A stretch of DNA of 58,585 bases from Blastocatellia bacterium (GCA_016789725.1 JAEUQN010000021.1:1-58585); one strand, 5' to 3'; shown: positions 36,992-46,668, counted from the first letter of the stretch. A program made the numbers and translations. Notes: generated by a model from the sequence alone, not told the origin.

Positions 36992-37515
36992 GGTCTACTC
37001 TGGCCTGATTGGGATGAGTTCTTCCACAGGGGCACGATGAACGGCCCGGTCGTTGGTCGGGCACAAAGACTCCAGAGGGTGCAGGGCAATTTCCGTACCA
37101 ACCGGGCAAGGGGCAAATTATTAGGGTTTTGAAAGTTTCCTGCATCACTTTTCCGCTAAGTGACATTCTCCGGCAAAGAATCAGTAACAGGATTTGTCAG
37201 CCCGCTGTGGTCTGAGCCATTGACTGATCGGGAATGGAAAAGATGGGCTGCCACCGGTTTGCTTTCTTCCGGCGCGCCCACTTGTACGGCTGGCAAAGAA
37301 ATGTAAGAGCTTTATCAGAACTCTATGAGTAGATTCTTTGCTAGATTACGCGCCTCAGCGGAGTTTGGGCGTCCCGCTCTGACTCCGACTGACTTTCCTG
37401 GTGCGTCTTGCGTTTGACTTCACCTTGGGATCGCCAGCAGGTGGCAGCGCCACAACCCTTCCAGCAAAACTGTTCTGCCACTTCCTCTAAAGATGAACCG
37501 CAATTGTAGAGCCGC
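36992..37515. promoter_or_regulatory. divergent control region of the chemosensory operon and GGDEF-EAL gene
   Basis: This 524-base gap separates the minus-strand operon from the plus-strand GGDEF-EAL gene, so it must contain both promoters. I could not identify a convincing promoter pair, and looked for a cyclic-di-GMP (GEMM) riboswitch core without finding one. A small ORF antisense to the GGDEF-EAL start (37341-37619) is not convincing. Confidence 0.4.
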
Positions 37516-39873
37516 ATGATGACCGTACCGTTGCCAGTGAATGAAGATGCCAGGCTAACTGCTTTGCACCAGGCACATATTCTTGATACTGAGCCGGAAG
37601 AGCGTTTCGACCGACTCACCCGATTGGCCGCCGAGATTTGTGATGTTTCGATGGCGGCAATCTATTTTGTCACTGCCGATTCGTGTTGGCCCAAATCCCA
37701 ATTTGGCTGCGCCCTTGTTGAAGAACCCCGGAGCGACAGTTTCGCCGGGTGGGTAATTGCCGGGACGGAAGCGTTGATTGTTCCTGATGCGAGAATAGAT
37801 GATCGCTTCAAAAATAACCCGCTGGTTACTGAAGGGCCACAACTCGTATTTTATGCTGGTGTTCCCTTAATCACGGCAGATGGCTTTGCGATTGGGACTT
37901 TGGCGGTGTTTGATTCAAATCCCTGCGAATTAGAATTTGCACAAATTAAGCTCCTGCAAAATTTGGCTAACCTGGTCATGGGGCAGATTAATCTGAATGG
38001 TCTGGCTGAGGCGTTGGCGATGGCAACGTCTGAATGCGATCAACTCAAAACTCGTCTTTCGGTCAATGAAAAGTTACTCAATCGAGTTGAGCAGCACGGT
38101 ACTGCCCAGGCGCAAAATATCCGTGCGCTGAAAGAAAAGCTCCATGAGCTGGAAGCTCATAGCGAACGATTTGGGCTGATTTCCAACTGCTCGAACGATG
38201 GCATTTGGGATTGGGATTTGAAAAGTAATAAGGTCTTTTTTGATGATCGCTGGAAAGCGATCATCGGACATGAGCCACAGGATGAACTGGCCGATTCAAT
38301 GGATGAGTGGATGGATCGCATCCACGCGGATGATCTGGAACTTTTCAAAACCGAAATTGAGGCCAGTTTGACGGGCTGGACGACCGTTTTCAAAAATGAG
38401 CATCGGTTGCAACATCGGGATGGTTCGTATCGGTGGATTTTGAGTCGAGGGATGACCGCGCGGCACGAGGACGGAACGGTTTATCGAATTGCCGGTTCGA
38501 TCATTGACATTACCGATAGCAAAGGCGCAGAGCAACAATTGCTACACAATGCGTTCCACGATGTGCTGACTGGACTACCGAATCGCGCCTTGTTTATGGA
38601 TCGTCTGAAACGGTCGCTCAATCGCGCCAAGTATCGCCCGGATTATTTGTTTGCTGCCTTGTTTCTTGACCTGGATCGGTTCAAGGTTATCAACGATAGT
38701 CTGGGGCATCAGGTGGGCGATGAATTGCTGGTCGGGATTGCCCGTCGTCTGGAAAAATGTATGCGTCCGGGCGATATGATTGCACGGCTTGGCGGCGACG
38801 AATTTGCCGTGATTATTGATAACCTCAAAGGTTCTGATGATGCGATTCAGGCCGCCGACCGGTTGCACCAGGAAATGTCTGTTCCTTACCTGTTGAGTGG
38901 GCGTGAAGTGTACGCTTCGGCCAGCATTGGAGTGGCGCTGAGTCATTCCCATCACGAAAATGCTCAGGATTTTCTGCGTGCAGCGGACACTGCGATGTAT
39001 CACGCCAAAAGCCGTGGACGTGGTTGTGTCGAGTTATTCGACACGGAAATGCACGCGCGGGCATTGGGTCAATTGCAAATCGAAACCGATTTGCGACGAG
39101 CTTTACAACGCGAAGAGTTGCGCATTTTCTATCAGCCAATTGTTTCGACCGAATCCCGTCAGGTTCGTGGCTTTGAGGCACTCGTACGGTGGGAGCATCC
39201 TGAACAGGGCTTGTTATCGCCACTTAGGTTTATGCCCGTCGCCGAGGAGACCGGTTTGGTCATTCCTATAGATCAGTGGGTGTTGCGTGATTCCTGTCGG
39301 CAGCTACGCGAATGGCAACAGGAATTCCCCATGAATCCGTTACTTTCCGTCAGCGTGAATTTGTCTGACAAGCAGTTTGCCCATCCTGATTTATGCGATA
39401 AAGTGCGCACTATTTTGGACGAAACCGGCATTATACCGCTGAGCGTTAAGTTGGAAATTACCGAGAGCTCGTTGGTTGAAAACCCCGATGCCGCCGCCCA
39501 AATCCTTCGCCAATTAAAAGAACTGGGCGTTCGCATCTCGTTGGATGATTTCGGCACGGGCTATTCTTCATTGAGCTACTTACATCGTTTTCCCATTGAT
39601 GTGTTGAAGATTGACCGCTCATTTGTCAACCGCATGAGTGTTTCCAAAAACTCTGAGATTGTGCGCACCATCATCACGTTGGCGATCAATTTGGGAATGG
39701 AAGTGATTGCCGAGGGCGTTGAGACCGAGGAACAAGTGGCACAACTGGAGAGTATGCGTTGCGATTACGTGCAGGGATATTTGTTTTCGCAACCAATGCG
39801 GGCCGAAGCTGTCCACGAATTGTTAACCGTCACATACCCGAAGAGCCAACGGCCACAGGTCGCCCTTGTCTGA
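37516..39873 (+). CDS. GAF-PAS-GGDEF-EAL cyclic-di-GMP protein
   Basis: The protein has 785 residues; ATGs at 37516 and 37519 are both possible. A GAF domain (about 10-165, with CALVEEPRSDSFAGWVI) is followed by a coiled coil, a PAS domain with a PAC tail (about 215-340), a GGDEF domain and an EAL domain. The diguanylate cyclase site is intact (ARLGGDEFAVI), and a product-inhibition RxxD (RPGD) lies just ahead. The phosphodiesterase signatures are also intact: FEALVRW, EITESSL, LDDFGTGYSSLSYL and IAEGVETEEQ. So it can in principle make and break cyclic-di-GMP. Its place opposite the chemosensory operon suggests a joint motility-to-surface decision. Confidence 0.95.
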   Translation: MMTVPLPVNEDARLTALHQAHILDTEPEERFDRLTRLAAEICDVSMAAIYFVTADSCWPKSQFGCALVEEPRSDSFAGWVIAGTEALIVPDARIDDRFKNNPLVTEGPQLVFYAGVPLITADGFAIGTLAVFDSNPCELEFAQIKLLQNLANLVMGQINLNGLAEALAMATSECDQLKTRLSVNEKLLNRVEQHGTAQAQNIRALKEKLHELEAHSERFGLISNCSNDGIWDWDLKSNKVFFDDRWKAIIGHEPQDELADSMDEWMDRIHADDLELFKTEIEASLTGWTTVFKNEHRLQHRDGSYRWILSRGMTARHEDGTVYRIAGSIIDITDSKGAEQQLLHNAFHDVLTGLPNRALFMDRLKRSLNRAKYRPDYLFAALFLDLDRFKVINDSLGHQVGDELLVGIARRLEKCMRPGDMIARLGGDEFAVIIDNLKGSDDAIQAADRLHQEMSVPYLLSGREVYASASIGVALSHSHHENAQDFLRAADTAMYHAKSRGRGCVELFDTEMHARALGQLQIETDLRRALQREELRIFYQPIVSTESRQVRGFEALVRWEHPEQGLLSPLRFMPVAEETGLVIPIDQWVLRDSCRQLREWQQEFPMNPLLSVSVNLSDKQFAHPDLCDKVRTILDETGIIPLSVKLEITESSLVENPDAAAQILRQLKELGVRISLDDFGTGYSSLSYLHRFPIDVLKIDRSFVNRMSVSKNSEIVRTIITLAINLGMEVIAEGVETEEQVAQLESMRCDYVQGYLFSQPMRAEAVHELLTVTYPKSQRPQVALV

Positions 39874-39960
39874 GACCGCGCGGTAATTGGCGCGATGCTG
39901 TTTGGCTATGCTAAGATTTCGGCTTAACTGAGAAACTACTCTGTTTAGTCGAAAATTCTT

Positions 39961-40977
39961 ATGGGCATTTCCATTCGTCAAGCCGTTCGTGTTGGCACTT
40001 ATATCTTCAAACAAAAACTCACTGGCAATCATCGTTATCCGCTGGTCTTAATGTTAGAGCCGCTGTTCCGTTGTAATCTGGCATGCGTTGGTTGTGGCAA
40101 GATCCAATTTCCAGGCGAAATCCTGAAGCAGAATTTATCGCCGGAACAAGCTTTCCGGGCGGTTGAAGAATGCGGCGCGCCAATGGTTACGATTCCGGGC
40201 GGCGAACCGTTGCTGCACCCGGAAATTGATGTGATCGTCAAAGGATTAGTCGCCCGCAAAAAGTTTGTATACCTCTGCACCAATGCCATTCTATTGGAGA
40301 AAAGCCTCTCAAAATTCACGCCTTCGCCGTACCTGACGTTTACTGTGCATTTGGATGGATTGCGCGCAGCTCACGACAAAGCCGTAGACCGCGCGGGCAT
40401 TTTTGATAAGGCTGTTTCTGCCATCAAAGCTGCCAAGGCTGCCGGTTTTCGCGTGAATACGAACACGACGGTTTTCGATGGCGAAGACCCGGCCATGTAT
40501 CACGAGATGTTTGATCTGCTGGCAGAGTTGGGCGTAGACGGAATGACGATTGCGCCGGGCTATCGCTACGAAAAAGCGCCCGACCAGGATCACTTCCTCG
40601 CGCGCGAACAAACCAAAGCACTTTTCCGGCAAATCCTCGCGCCGATGAGCACGAAGCGCGGCAAACGTTGGGTGTTCAATCAGTCGCCGTTTTACTTCAA
40701 ATTCCTGATGGGCGAAATTGAATACGATTGCATGCCGTGGGGAATGCCGAGCTATAGCATCTTCGGTTGGCAAAAACCCTGTTATTTATTGGGCGAAGGC
40801 TATGCGCCGACGTTCAAAGAATACCTTGAAACAACGCAGTGGGAGAACTACGGTCATCGCAGCGGCAATCCGAAATGCCGCGATTGCATGGTGCATTGCG
40901 GCTACGAAGCTCCGGCGGTGATTGATGCGACGAGCAGCGTGAAAAATATGTTGGTTTCGATTCGCGGGTTGAGTTGA
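39961..40977 (+). CDS. hpnH: HpnH, adenosyl-hopene transferase (radical SAM)
   Basis: The protein has 338 residues. The radical SAM cluster CNLACVGC (Cys38, Cys42, Cys45) lies within [20 protein letters not shown], typical of HpnH, and the C-terminus has [13 protein letters not shown]. HpnH joins a 5'-deoxyadenosyl group to diploptene, the first step toward extended C35 hopanoids. No other hopanoid gene is in the window, so the pathway is probably dispersed. The gene ends 5 bases before the long inverted repeat. No strong ribosome-binding site is visible. Identification rests on length and recognised motif context. Confidence 0.9.
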   Translation: MGISIRQAVRVGTYIFKQKLTGNHRYPLVLMLEPLFRCNLACVGCGKIQFPGEILKQNLSPEQAFRAVEECGAPMVTIPGGEPLLHPEIDVIVKGLVARKKFVYLCTNAILLEKSLSKFTPSPYLTFTVHLDGLRAAHDKAVDRAGIFDKAVSAIKAAKAAGFRVNTNTTVFDGEDPAMYHEMFDLLAELGVDGMTIAPGYRYEKAPDQDHFLAREQTKALFRQILAPMSTKRGKRWVFNQSPFYFKFLMGEIEYDCMPWGMPSYSIFGWQKPCYLLGEGYAPTFKEYLETTQWENYGHRSGNPKCRDCMVHCGYEAPAVIDATSSVKNMLVSIRGLS

Positions 40978-40981
40978 ATAG

Positions 40982-41069
40982 AACAGTACTGCGAGCGGTA
41001 GCGAGCGTGCTTGATGCTTATTTATATTCACATTTATCAAGTGCGCTCGCTACCGCTCGCAGCACTGTT
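40982..41069. repeat. 34-bp inverted repeat filling the gap between convergent genes
   Basis: Arms 40982-41015 and 41036-41069 match at 31 of 34 positions around a 20-base AT-rich loop. Within each arm GCGAGCG occurs twice around GTA. The repeat begins 5 bases after the hpnH stop and its last base is also the last base of the TAA of the opposing GH109-like gene. It could serve as a two-way terminator, but the length and internal repetition are closer to a REP/MITE-type element. Confidence 0.85.
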
Positions 41070-42433
41070 TATGCCATAGCATTCCTCGCGTCCTGCCATC
41101 TGCCGCGCGTGAAATCGGGGAACTTCACGGGCGCGCTGCCTTTCGCTACGGACAACTCGCTGAGCGGCCCCGGCACGCTCCACGCCGCCGCATCGTACAC
41201 ATCCATATCCGGCGCGAAACCTTCACGCAAGCACTGCACCGTGCGGTAGACCATAATGAAATCCATGCCGCCGTGTCCGCCGTTCTTGCGCGCCAGTTCG
41301 CCGGTCGTTTTCCAGAGCGCGTGTTCGTACTGCGCTTTGTATTTGGCGAGGCTTTCGTAGCGTTCTTCTTTGTTCTCCGGGCTTTCGATGAAGAGGCGTT
41401 CGGGATAGTCGCGGAAGATGCCTTGCGTGCCTTGAATCAGGTTGATGCGATCATATGGGCGCGGCGTCGTGATGTTGTGTTGCAGCATAATCGTGCGGCC
41501 TTTATTGGTTTTGATGATGCTCGTGTTCATGTCGCCGCAGACGTATTTCTCTTTCCATTTTGGGTCGCCTTTGGGTACGGTCTTTTCGCGGTATTCGTTT
41601 AGTCCGAGCGAGGGCGAACTCATCGAAACCATATATTCAAACTTGTCGCCGCGATTGACGCCCATGTAATTTGCCATTGGTCCGAGGCCGTGCGTCGGAT
41701 AGAAATTGCCGTCTTTTTTGGTGTGCGGAAGGCGTCGCCAGATGCCTTCGCTGCGGCCTTCATTGATGATGAAGCGCAGGTCGTGATTGTAGGCGCATTC
41801 GCCGTGCAGAAGCTGGCCGAGCTTGCCTTCTTTGACCAGATTCAGCACCAACATTTCGCTTTGCCCGTAGCAGCAGTTTTCCATAATCATGCAATGCCGC
41901 CGCGTTTTTTCGGAGACATTGACTAACTCCCAACAGCCTTCGACGGTTGTTGCTGCTGGTACTTCGAGGCCGCAATGCTTGCCGTTATTCATCGCCGCGA
42001 CCGCCATCGGCACGTGCCAATCCCACGGTGTGGCGATGTAGATAAAATCTACGTCATCACGTTTGCAGAGATTTTCATAATCGCGTTCGGTTTTGCCGTA
42101 AACCGCTGGAGCTTTCTTGCCCGCTTTCTCAAAGCGCTTGAGCGTCCTGTCAATCTGTCCTTTGTCAATATCGCAAATCGCAGTGACTTCGACGCCGTCT
42201 ACTGCCATCCATTCGCCGAGCATGCCTAAGCCACGACCGCCGACGCCAATAATGCCGAGGCGTACTTTGTCGCGCTTCTCAAACTTGACGCCGATCATCG
42301 AAGCCCCAGCGACTGCGGGCGGTTCAAGCAGCAGCTCTTCGGCTTTGGCGAGCGTGGAATTGAGTGTGATGGCGGTGCCTGCGAGTGCGGCGGATTTCAA
42401 TAAATCTCGGCGGGAAACTGTTGGATCGTTCAT
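41069..42433 (-). CDS. Tat-exported GH109-like Gfo/Idh/MocA protein
   Basis: The start is the ATG at 42433, with GAGGA upstream, giving 454 residues. A twin-arginine signal (SRRDLLKSAALAG) precedes VRLGIIGVGGRGLGMLGEW, the nucleotide-binding loop. The segments PWDWHVPMAVAAMNNGKH, GLEVPAATTVEGCWELV and HCMIMENCCYG, and later FYPTHGLGPMANYMGVNRGD, match the GH109 alpha-N-acetylgalactosaminidase group, which uses NAD in a redox-assisted hydrolysis. It may act on N-acetylgalactosamine glycans in the periplasm; substrate is unproven. Its stop lies in the inverted repeat. GH109 members are often misnamed as dehydrogenases. Confidence 0.85.
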   Translation of the reverse strand: MNDPTVSRRDLLKSAALAGTAITLNSTLAKAEELLLEPPAVAGASMIGVKFEKRDKVRLGIIGVGGRGLGMLGEWMAVDGVEVTAICDIDKGQIDRTLKRFEKAGKKAPAVYGKTERDYENLCKRDDVDFIYIATPWDWHVPMAVAAMNNGKHCGLEVPAATTVEGCWELVNVSEKTRRHCMIMENCCYGQSEMLVLNLVKEGKLGQLLHGECAYNHDLRFIINEGRSEGIWRRLPHTKKDGNFYPTHGLGPMANYMGVNRGDKFEYMVSMSSPSLGLNEYREKTVPKGDPKWKEKYVCGDMNTSIIKTNKGRTIMLQHNITTPRPYDRINLIQGTQGIFRDYPERLFIESPENKEERYESLAKYKAQYEHALWKTTGELARKNGGHGGMDFIMVYRTVQCLREGFAPDMDVYDAAAWSVPGPLSELSVAKGSAPVKFPDFTRGRWQDARNAMA

Positions 42434-42625
42434 CGGCTTGTCCTCGTTGGTGAATTGTTGTTGTGAAGATTTTCGTGACGCCGAAAGTTGACCACAAAAT
42501 GCCAATGACCGCAATCATTCTGGTGAGGTGAATGATGGCGGTCATTACAGGGGCACAGTAGAACGCGTATATTTTCTTTTGCCGCTGCTAGGAAAGCGCG
42601 AATGTGAGGTGGCTTCCAGAAAAAC

Positions 42626-43447
42626 TTACTGCGGTGGTTTCAATTCTGGCGTATTGCCGACTGTGATCGGATTTGGTTTGCCTTCGAGGAAGGGCATCAC
42701 CAAATCCGCCAGGCGCTTTTCTTCAATCTCGCGGCGAATGGCGAATTCGACCGATTGCGTCTTGACTGTAGCGACTTCGGCTTTGAGCGCGTCCATTTCA
42801 GCTTGTTTGCGTTTCAAATATTCTTCGACTTCCTGCGAGATTTGCTGAATTTTGGCGGAGTTGCGTTGTTCTGTTGTCACCACGCGTTCGGCCAGCATGG
42901 CTTGATACGCATCCAACGCGCGGTCGCGGCGCAGCGCATCCGCAATCGGTTCTTCCGCTGTAAGATTTTTTGCTGACAGCGTGAGATTGACCGCGACGAC
43001 TTTGACCGCCATCGGCTGATTCGCAATCGTCGGATTGTTCATCAGCTTTGCCAAATCATCTACACTGCATTGCGAAGCCGGTACGCCTGCCGCTTTGTAA
43101 ATTTCCTCGAATGGTTCTTCGGCCAAATTGGTACTCGTCACATTGGGCTTTGCCAACGGTGGCGCAACTTTGGGGGCAGGTTCATTTGCAATCAAATCTC
43201 CGACCCGTGGCCCCACACGCGGCGTTGGCGTAGATGGCGGCGGAGGTGCCGACATTTTGATCGGCACAGGTGCTTCGTTGTCGTCTGCAACTTTGACAAA
43301 AAAGCCGAGTAGTGACTTCAGCGCGCCCCCGCCGGATGATGCTTCTGCCGTTGTTTCATTGTCGGAGATTTCTTCCATTTCGCGCAGGATGTCTTCAGTA
43401 GATTTTGGGGTGGATTGGGGTTTGTTGGGTTGTCTTGGGTTCGCCAT
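42626..43447 (-). CDS. unrecognised protein with disordered N-half and coiled-coil C-half, last gene of the ABC operon
   Basis: I do not recognise this 273-residue protein. Residues 1-110 are Pro/Ser/Thr-rich and probably disordered. The middle and C-terminal parts are helical, with a coiled coil (SAKIQQISQEVEEYLKRKQA). No signal peptide or membrane helix is present. It starts at an ATG at 43447, 25 bases after the previous stop, with AGGAG ahead. A cytoplasmic accessory to the upstream membrane protein is one reading. Confidence 0.55.
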   Translation of the reverse strand: MANPRQPNKPQSTPKSTEDILREMEEISDNETTAEASSGGGALKSLLGFFVKVADDNEAPVPIKMSAPPPPSTPTPRVGPRVGDLIANEPAPKVAPPLAKPNVTSTNLAEEPFEEIYKAAGVPASQCSVDDLAKLMNNPTIANQPMAVKVVAVNLTLSAKNLTAEEPIADALRRDRALDAYQAMLAERVVTTEQRNSAKIQQISQEVEEYLKRKQAEMDALKAEVATVKTQSVEFAIRREIEEKRLADLVMPFLEGKPNPITVGNTPELKPPQ

Positions 43448-43472
43448 GAGTCCTTGCTCCTGTTGACTTACT

Positions 43473-44369
43473 TTATCTTCGCAACCGTTCGCGTTCGCGA
43501 GGCGGCGTAAAGTCTTCCTGCTCGTTCTTTATTTCGGGCAACGCCGCCGCCGCCTCGCCTTCCAGCGCCGCCAGGCCGTAGGCCGTATCTTCCGCGTGCA
43601 AAACTTCTTCATATGCGGTGCGGAATTCGTCGCTGATACTCAGGTTCGTCAGCAAATTATCCACCAGGCCGGAAATGCCTGCGACATCAGTGAATGTGTA
43701 AACCTCATCCTGAATCAGGCTCAGCGAATTGCGCACGACTTGCAAACGGACTTCGAGCAGACGCACCAACTCGTCAAGTTTGCTGATGCGCGAAAGGCGT
43801 TGTTTGAGGATGTGCAGATTTTGCGCCAGCGCGTTTTTGACCTGTTGTGACCGCTCGCGTTCGACCGCTGTTTCGGCGCGCTTGATTTCGCTTTCCAACC
43901 CCGACGCGATGTTGCGATAGTTGCGATTCGAGAGCAGATGATGGGCGCGCAGCATCCGCGCGTAATCGAACCGAAACGCCGAGAGTTTTTCGACAATGCC
44001 GGTCAGCATGACGCTGTTGCCTTTGCCGCCGAGGTCGCTGCCGATTTCAGTGGTGCGTCGTTCGATCTCCTCGCACAGGCGTTTGACCGAAGCGAAATCG
44101 TTTTGGTAATGCGTCGGCAATGCTTTGATCATCGTATTTTCGGCATCTTCGACTTCTATCTTTTTGTCTTTGTTAAGCTGTGAGCGAATCAGCCGTTGCA
44201 CGCGCGGCAATTGCGCAATGAAGAGCGCACCAATTTCGCCTGCAATCAGCAATGGCAGGAAACCAAAGAAATTCACGACGAGCATCAGAAAAACCATCAC
44301 GCCGATGAAGATGAGGTTGATGTTGCTGGAGAGAACTTCTTTGGTGTAATTGATTTCATCGTTGGCCAT
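43473..44369 (-). CDS. unrecognised membrane-anchored coiled-coil protein in the ABC operon
   Basis: I do not recognise this 298-residue protein. Two adjacent hydrophobic helices (about 16-52, NLIFIGVMVFLMLVV then GFLPLLIAGEIGALFIAQLP) form a membrane hairpin, followed by a long cytoplasmic helical region with repeated Glu/Arg heptads and a VRLLEVRLQVVRNSLSLIQ segment. The C-terminus is charged. It might scaffold the transporter or act as an SMC-like coiled coil on the membrane. The start is an ATG at 44369, 16 bases after the previous gene. Confidence 0.6.
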   Translation of the reverse strand: MANDEINYTKEVLSSNINLIFIGVMVFLMLVVNFFGFLPLLIAGEIGALFIAQLPRVQRLIRSQLNKDKKIEVEDAENTMIKALPTHYQNDFASVKRLCEEIERRTTEIGSDLGGKGNSVMLTGIVEKLSAFRFDYARMLRAHHLLSNRNYRNIASGLESEIKRAETAVERERSQQVKNALAQNLHILKQRLSRISKLDELVRLLEVRLQVVRNSLSLIQDEVYTFTDVAGISGLVDNLLTNLSISDEFRTAYEEVLHAEDTAYGLAALEGEAAAALPEIKNEQEDFTPPRERERLRR

Positions 44370-44385
44370 AAAGCGTCAAATTTTC

Positions 44386-44772
44386 TTACGCCTGATGCGT
44401 CATAAAAATCATCAGGAATTCATGCTCGGCAGTAACATACAATTCGTGGCAGATAATGTTGTTTTGATGGGTGCTAGCTTCCTGCATTCTCTTTTCGAGT
44501 TCGGCGAAGTCGCTGCCCAACGCATCAATCTGGCCTAGTGAAACACAAGTCAGCTTGATTGGATAGCCCGGTTCATCATTGCGATAGCCCAGGGTGATAA
44601 TCAAGCGATCCGCCGCTTCCAGATACTCGACGCCGATGCTTTTTGCGGCAGCCCCTGTTTCCCGCACAAAGTTGGCGACCTCTTCGGCGAGCGTCCCAAT
44701 CGAATTGTTTGCGTCCAGATTTCCTGCAAAAACTTTGAAGTGGTTGTGAACCTGCTCAGCTATTTGACTCAT
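44386..44772 (-). CDS. unrecognised 128-residue protein in the ABC operon
   Basis: The start is the ATG at 44772, with AAGGAG spaced correctly, and lies 10 bases after the ATPase stop. The product is soluble. An N-terminal helix (SQIAEQVHNHFKVFAGNLDA) is followed by strands including DRLIITLGYRNDEPGYPIKLT and ends in a helix and strand with ICHELYVTAEHEFLMIF. The pattern suggests a small alpha/beta ligand or nucleotide sensor, but no family is recognised. Confidence 0.6.
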   Translation of the reverse strand: MSQIAEQVHNHFKVFAGNLDANNSIGTLAEEVANFVRETGAAAKSIGVEYLEAADRLIITLGYRNDEPGYPIKLTCVSLGQIDALGSDFAELEKRMQEASTHQNNIICHELYVTAEHEFLMIFMTHQA

Positions 44773-44782
44773 ATTTTTCTCC

Positions 44783-45661
44783 TTAAAGTTTTGGAAATTC
44801 GACCAACCGAATTTCTTTTCGTATTTCAACAAAGCGCGGGAGGTCTTCGACGTCGGAGCGATATGCCAAGCCTTCCGCAATCAAATCATAAACCTTCATG
44901 ACTTTCGAACCCTGTATCGGTTCACCCTGTTTATCACGCTCGCGCCCCAGTAAATACAGGTGATCGGAAATAATCAGGGCCGACGTGACATCGTGCGTGA
45001 TGATCAGAAATGTGTTCAGCGTATGCTGATGCGCGATGTTGGAAATCAACTTAATGACGTTCAGGATGTTCACCGGATCAAGGCCGGAAAACGGTTCGTC
45101 CAAAATGATGAAATGCCGGTCGAGCATCAGTTGTTGCAGAATCGCTACGCGCTGTCGTTGCCCACCTGAAAGCTGCAATGGCCACGCCAATCCTTGCTTG
45201 ACCAGGTCAAATTCATCCAGCAGGCGTAAGGCTTTTTCCTTCGCTTCGTCCTTGTTCATCCCCGAACGCACCGCCGGATCAATCAAGTTATGCAGCACAT
45301 TCAGGTCTTCAAATAACGGGTAGCGTTGGAAGACGACGCCGACATCGCCGACGCGCACCGGGCGCAAATGCTGGCCTTCGCCATTCGTAATTAAGACACA
45401 ACCAGACGTCGGTTTATCCAGTCCCGCAATAATGCGTAGCGCCGTGGTTTTGCCGGAACCCGATGGCCCCAACAAGCTGACGATTTGTGGTTTGTCTTTG
45501 ATATTCTGAATTTCGAGCGAGAAATCTTTGAGCGCGACAAACGTGGAGCCGTCATTCATTGGAAACTCTTTGCCGACCTTTTCGATGTGCAGCAACGTTT
45601 CCAACCGTGCGGGCATTTGGTCGAGCGGGCCGGGGATACAATCTGTGTGGTTGTCTGTCAT
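44783..45661 (-). CDS. ABC transporter ATPase (NitT/TauT-like)
   Basis: The protein has 292 residues, starting at 45661 in a TAATG overlap with the permease stop, so the two are coupled. It has Walker A (LLGPSGSGKTTAL), the Q-loop (VVFQRYPLF), signature (LQLSGGQRQRV), Walker B (FIILDEPFSGLD) and the switch His (LIITHDVTSAL). The spacing and LRIIAGLDKPTSG segment match the importer ATPases for nitrate, sulfonate and related anions. About 50 extra C-terminal residues (from YDLIAEGLAYRSDVEDLP) are unusual and could be regulatory. Confidence 0.92.
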   Translation of the reverse strand: MTDNHTDCIPGPLDQMPARLETLLHIEKVGKEFPMNDGSTFVALKDFSLEIQNIKDKPQIVSLLGPSGSGKTTALRIIAGLDKPTSGCVLITNGEGQHLRPVRVGDVGVVFQRYPLFEDLNVLHNLIDPAVRSGMNKDEAKEKALRLLDEFDLVKQGLAWPLQLSGGQRQRVAILQQLMLDRHFIILDEPFSGLDPVNILNVIKLISNIAHQHTLNTFLIITHDVTSALIISDHLYLLGRERDKQGEPIQGSKVMKVYDLIAEGLAYRSDVEDLPRFVEIRKEIRLVEFPKL

Positions 45662-46503
45662 TACGCCCTTTCCGCGACGAGGCTGTACGGGAACAGCACG
45701 CGTTTGATGAGGGAAAGCAAGCCGTCTTCAATCACGGCGATCACTCCGATGATAAGCAAATACGCGTAGACTTCGGCCAGTTGGTTCGTCGAAGTGTAGG
45801 CGTAAATCTGGCTGCCGATGCCGCCTTCGGTGCGATTGAATGTTTCAATCGCCGTAATCATCACCCAACCCATCGCCGCATTTTGCGCAATCATATCAAT
45901 CATCGCAGGCAACGTCGGACGCACAACGACGCTATAAAATACGTGCCAATCGTTGTAGCCGAGCACGCGCGCCAGTTCGTATTTCATCCGCGGAATGGAT
46001 GCGATCACGCTCGTCATACTTGTCACCAAAAAGAACGACATCCCCGTTGTTAACATCGCCACCTTCATCGGCCAGCCAATCGCAAAGAGCGTCAGAAATA
46101 CCAGGTTGAACCCGACAATCGGAATGTAGCGCAGCCATTGAATGAATTTATTGAATGGCTGAAACAACGGAATGACCGCCAGATACGAAATCAGCAGTGA
46201 TAACACCGATGAAATCAACACGCCGACGATGTTCAGCTTGAGCGTGACGTAAACGTTATAGACCAAACCCGAACTGCCCGGCGCGTTCCACATCCGTTGA
46301 AAGGCTCTGAGCACTTCGCTCGGATATGGCATCGCTTTGATCGGGTTGAAAAACCAAACGAGCAGGAACAGTACAATCCAGCCGATGACGATATGCGACC
46401 GCGCAAATCCGCCGACTGCGCCGTAAACACGAACCATTTCGCGCAGCGGATAGCCGGAGTCATTCGTCGGAGGCGTTGCCACAGATGTTGCTGAGGTTTC
46501 CAT
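45661..46503 (-). CDS. ABC transporter permease (NitT/TauT-like)
   Basis: The start is the ATG at 46503; an in-frame ATG at 46545 would read through the inverted repeat element. The 280-residue protein has about six membrane helices and the EAA-type coupling loop seen as SIPRMKYELARVLGYNDWHV. It lies directly before its ATPase. Between it and the substrate-binding gene upstream is a 146-base palindromic element, so it may depend on readthrough. Confidence 0.9.
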   Translation of the reverse strand: METSATSVATPPTNDSGYPLREMVRVYGAVGGFARSHIVIGWIVLFLLVWFFNPIKAMPYPSEVLRAFQRMWNAPGSSGLVYNVYVTLKLNIVGVLISSVLSLLISYLAVIPLFQPFNKFIQWLRYIPIVGFNLVFLTLFAIGWPMKVAMLTTGMSFFLVTSMTSVIASIPRMKYELARVLGYNDWHVFYSVVVRPTLPAMIDMIAQNAAMGWVMITAIETFNRTEGGIGSQIYAYTSTNQLAEVYAYLLIIGVIAVIEDGLLSLIKRVLFPYSLVAERA

Positions 46504-46522
46504 GTTGCTCAATGAAAATTTC

Positions 46523-46668
46523 ACCACTGAGAACACAGAGGACACGGAGAGAAATTAGACAGGATTGACAAGATGAACAGGGTGATAAAACAACGCTAAT
46601 GCTCAATCTTGTACATTCTGTAAATCCTGTCTGAGGTTTCTTTTCTGTGTCCTCCGTGTTCTCTGTGG
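46523..46668. repeat. palindromic repeat element inside the ABC operon
   Basis: The left part (about 46523-46580) and right part (about 46595-46668) are inverted copies with a few mismatches and a small gap. The outer arms read CCACTGAGAACACAGAGGAC and, in reverse, CCACAGAGAACACGGAGGAC; the inner arms share GACAGGATT followed by a related ACA-ATG-ACA pattern. Such sequences occur scattered in many environmental bacterial genomes and act like MITEs or REP elements. It separates the binding-protein gene from the permease gene, where its hairpin could reduce transport gene expression relative to the binding protein. Confidence 0.75.

Noticed and set aside
36992..37515. Cyclic-di-GMP riboswitch upstream of the GGDEF-EAL gene
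   Set aside because: The conserved GEMM core and tetraloop-receptor elements could not be found.
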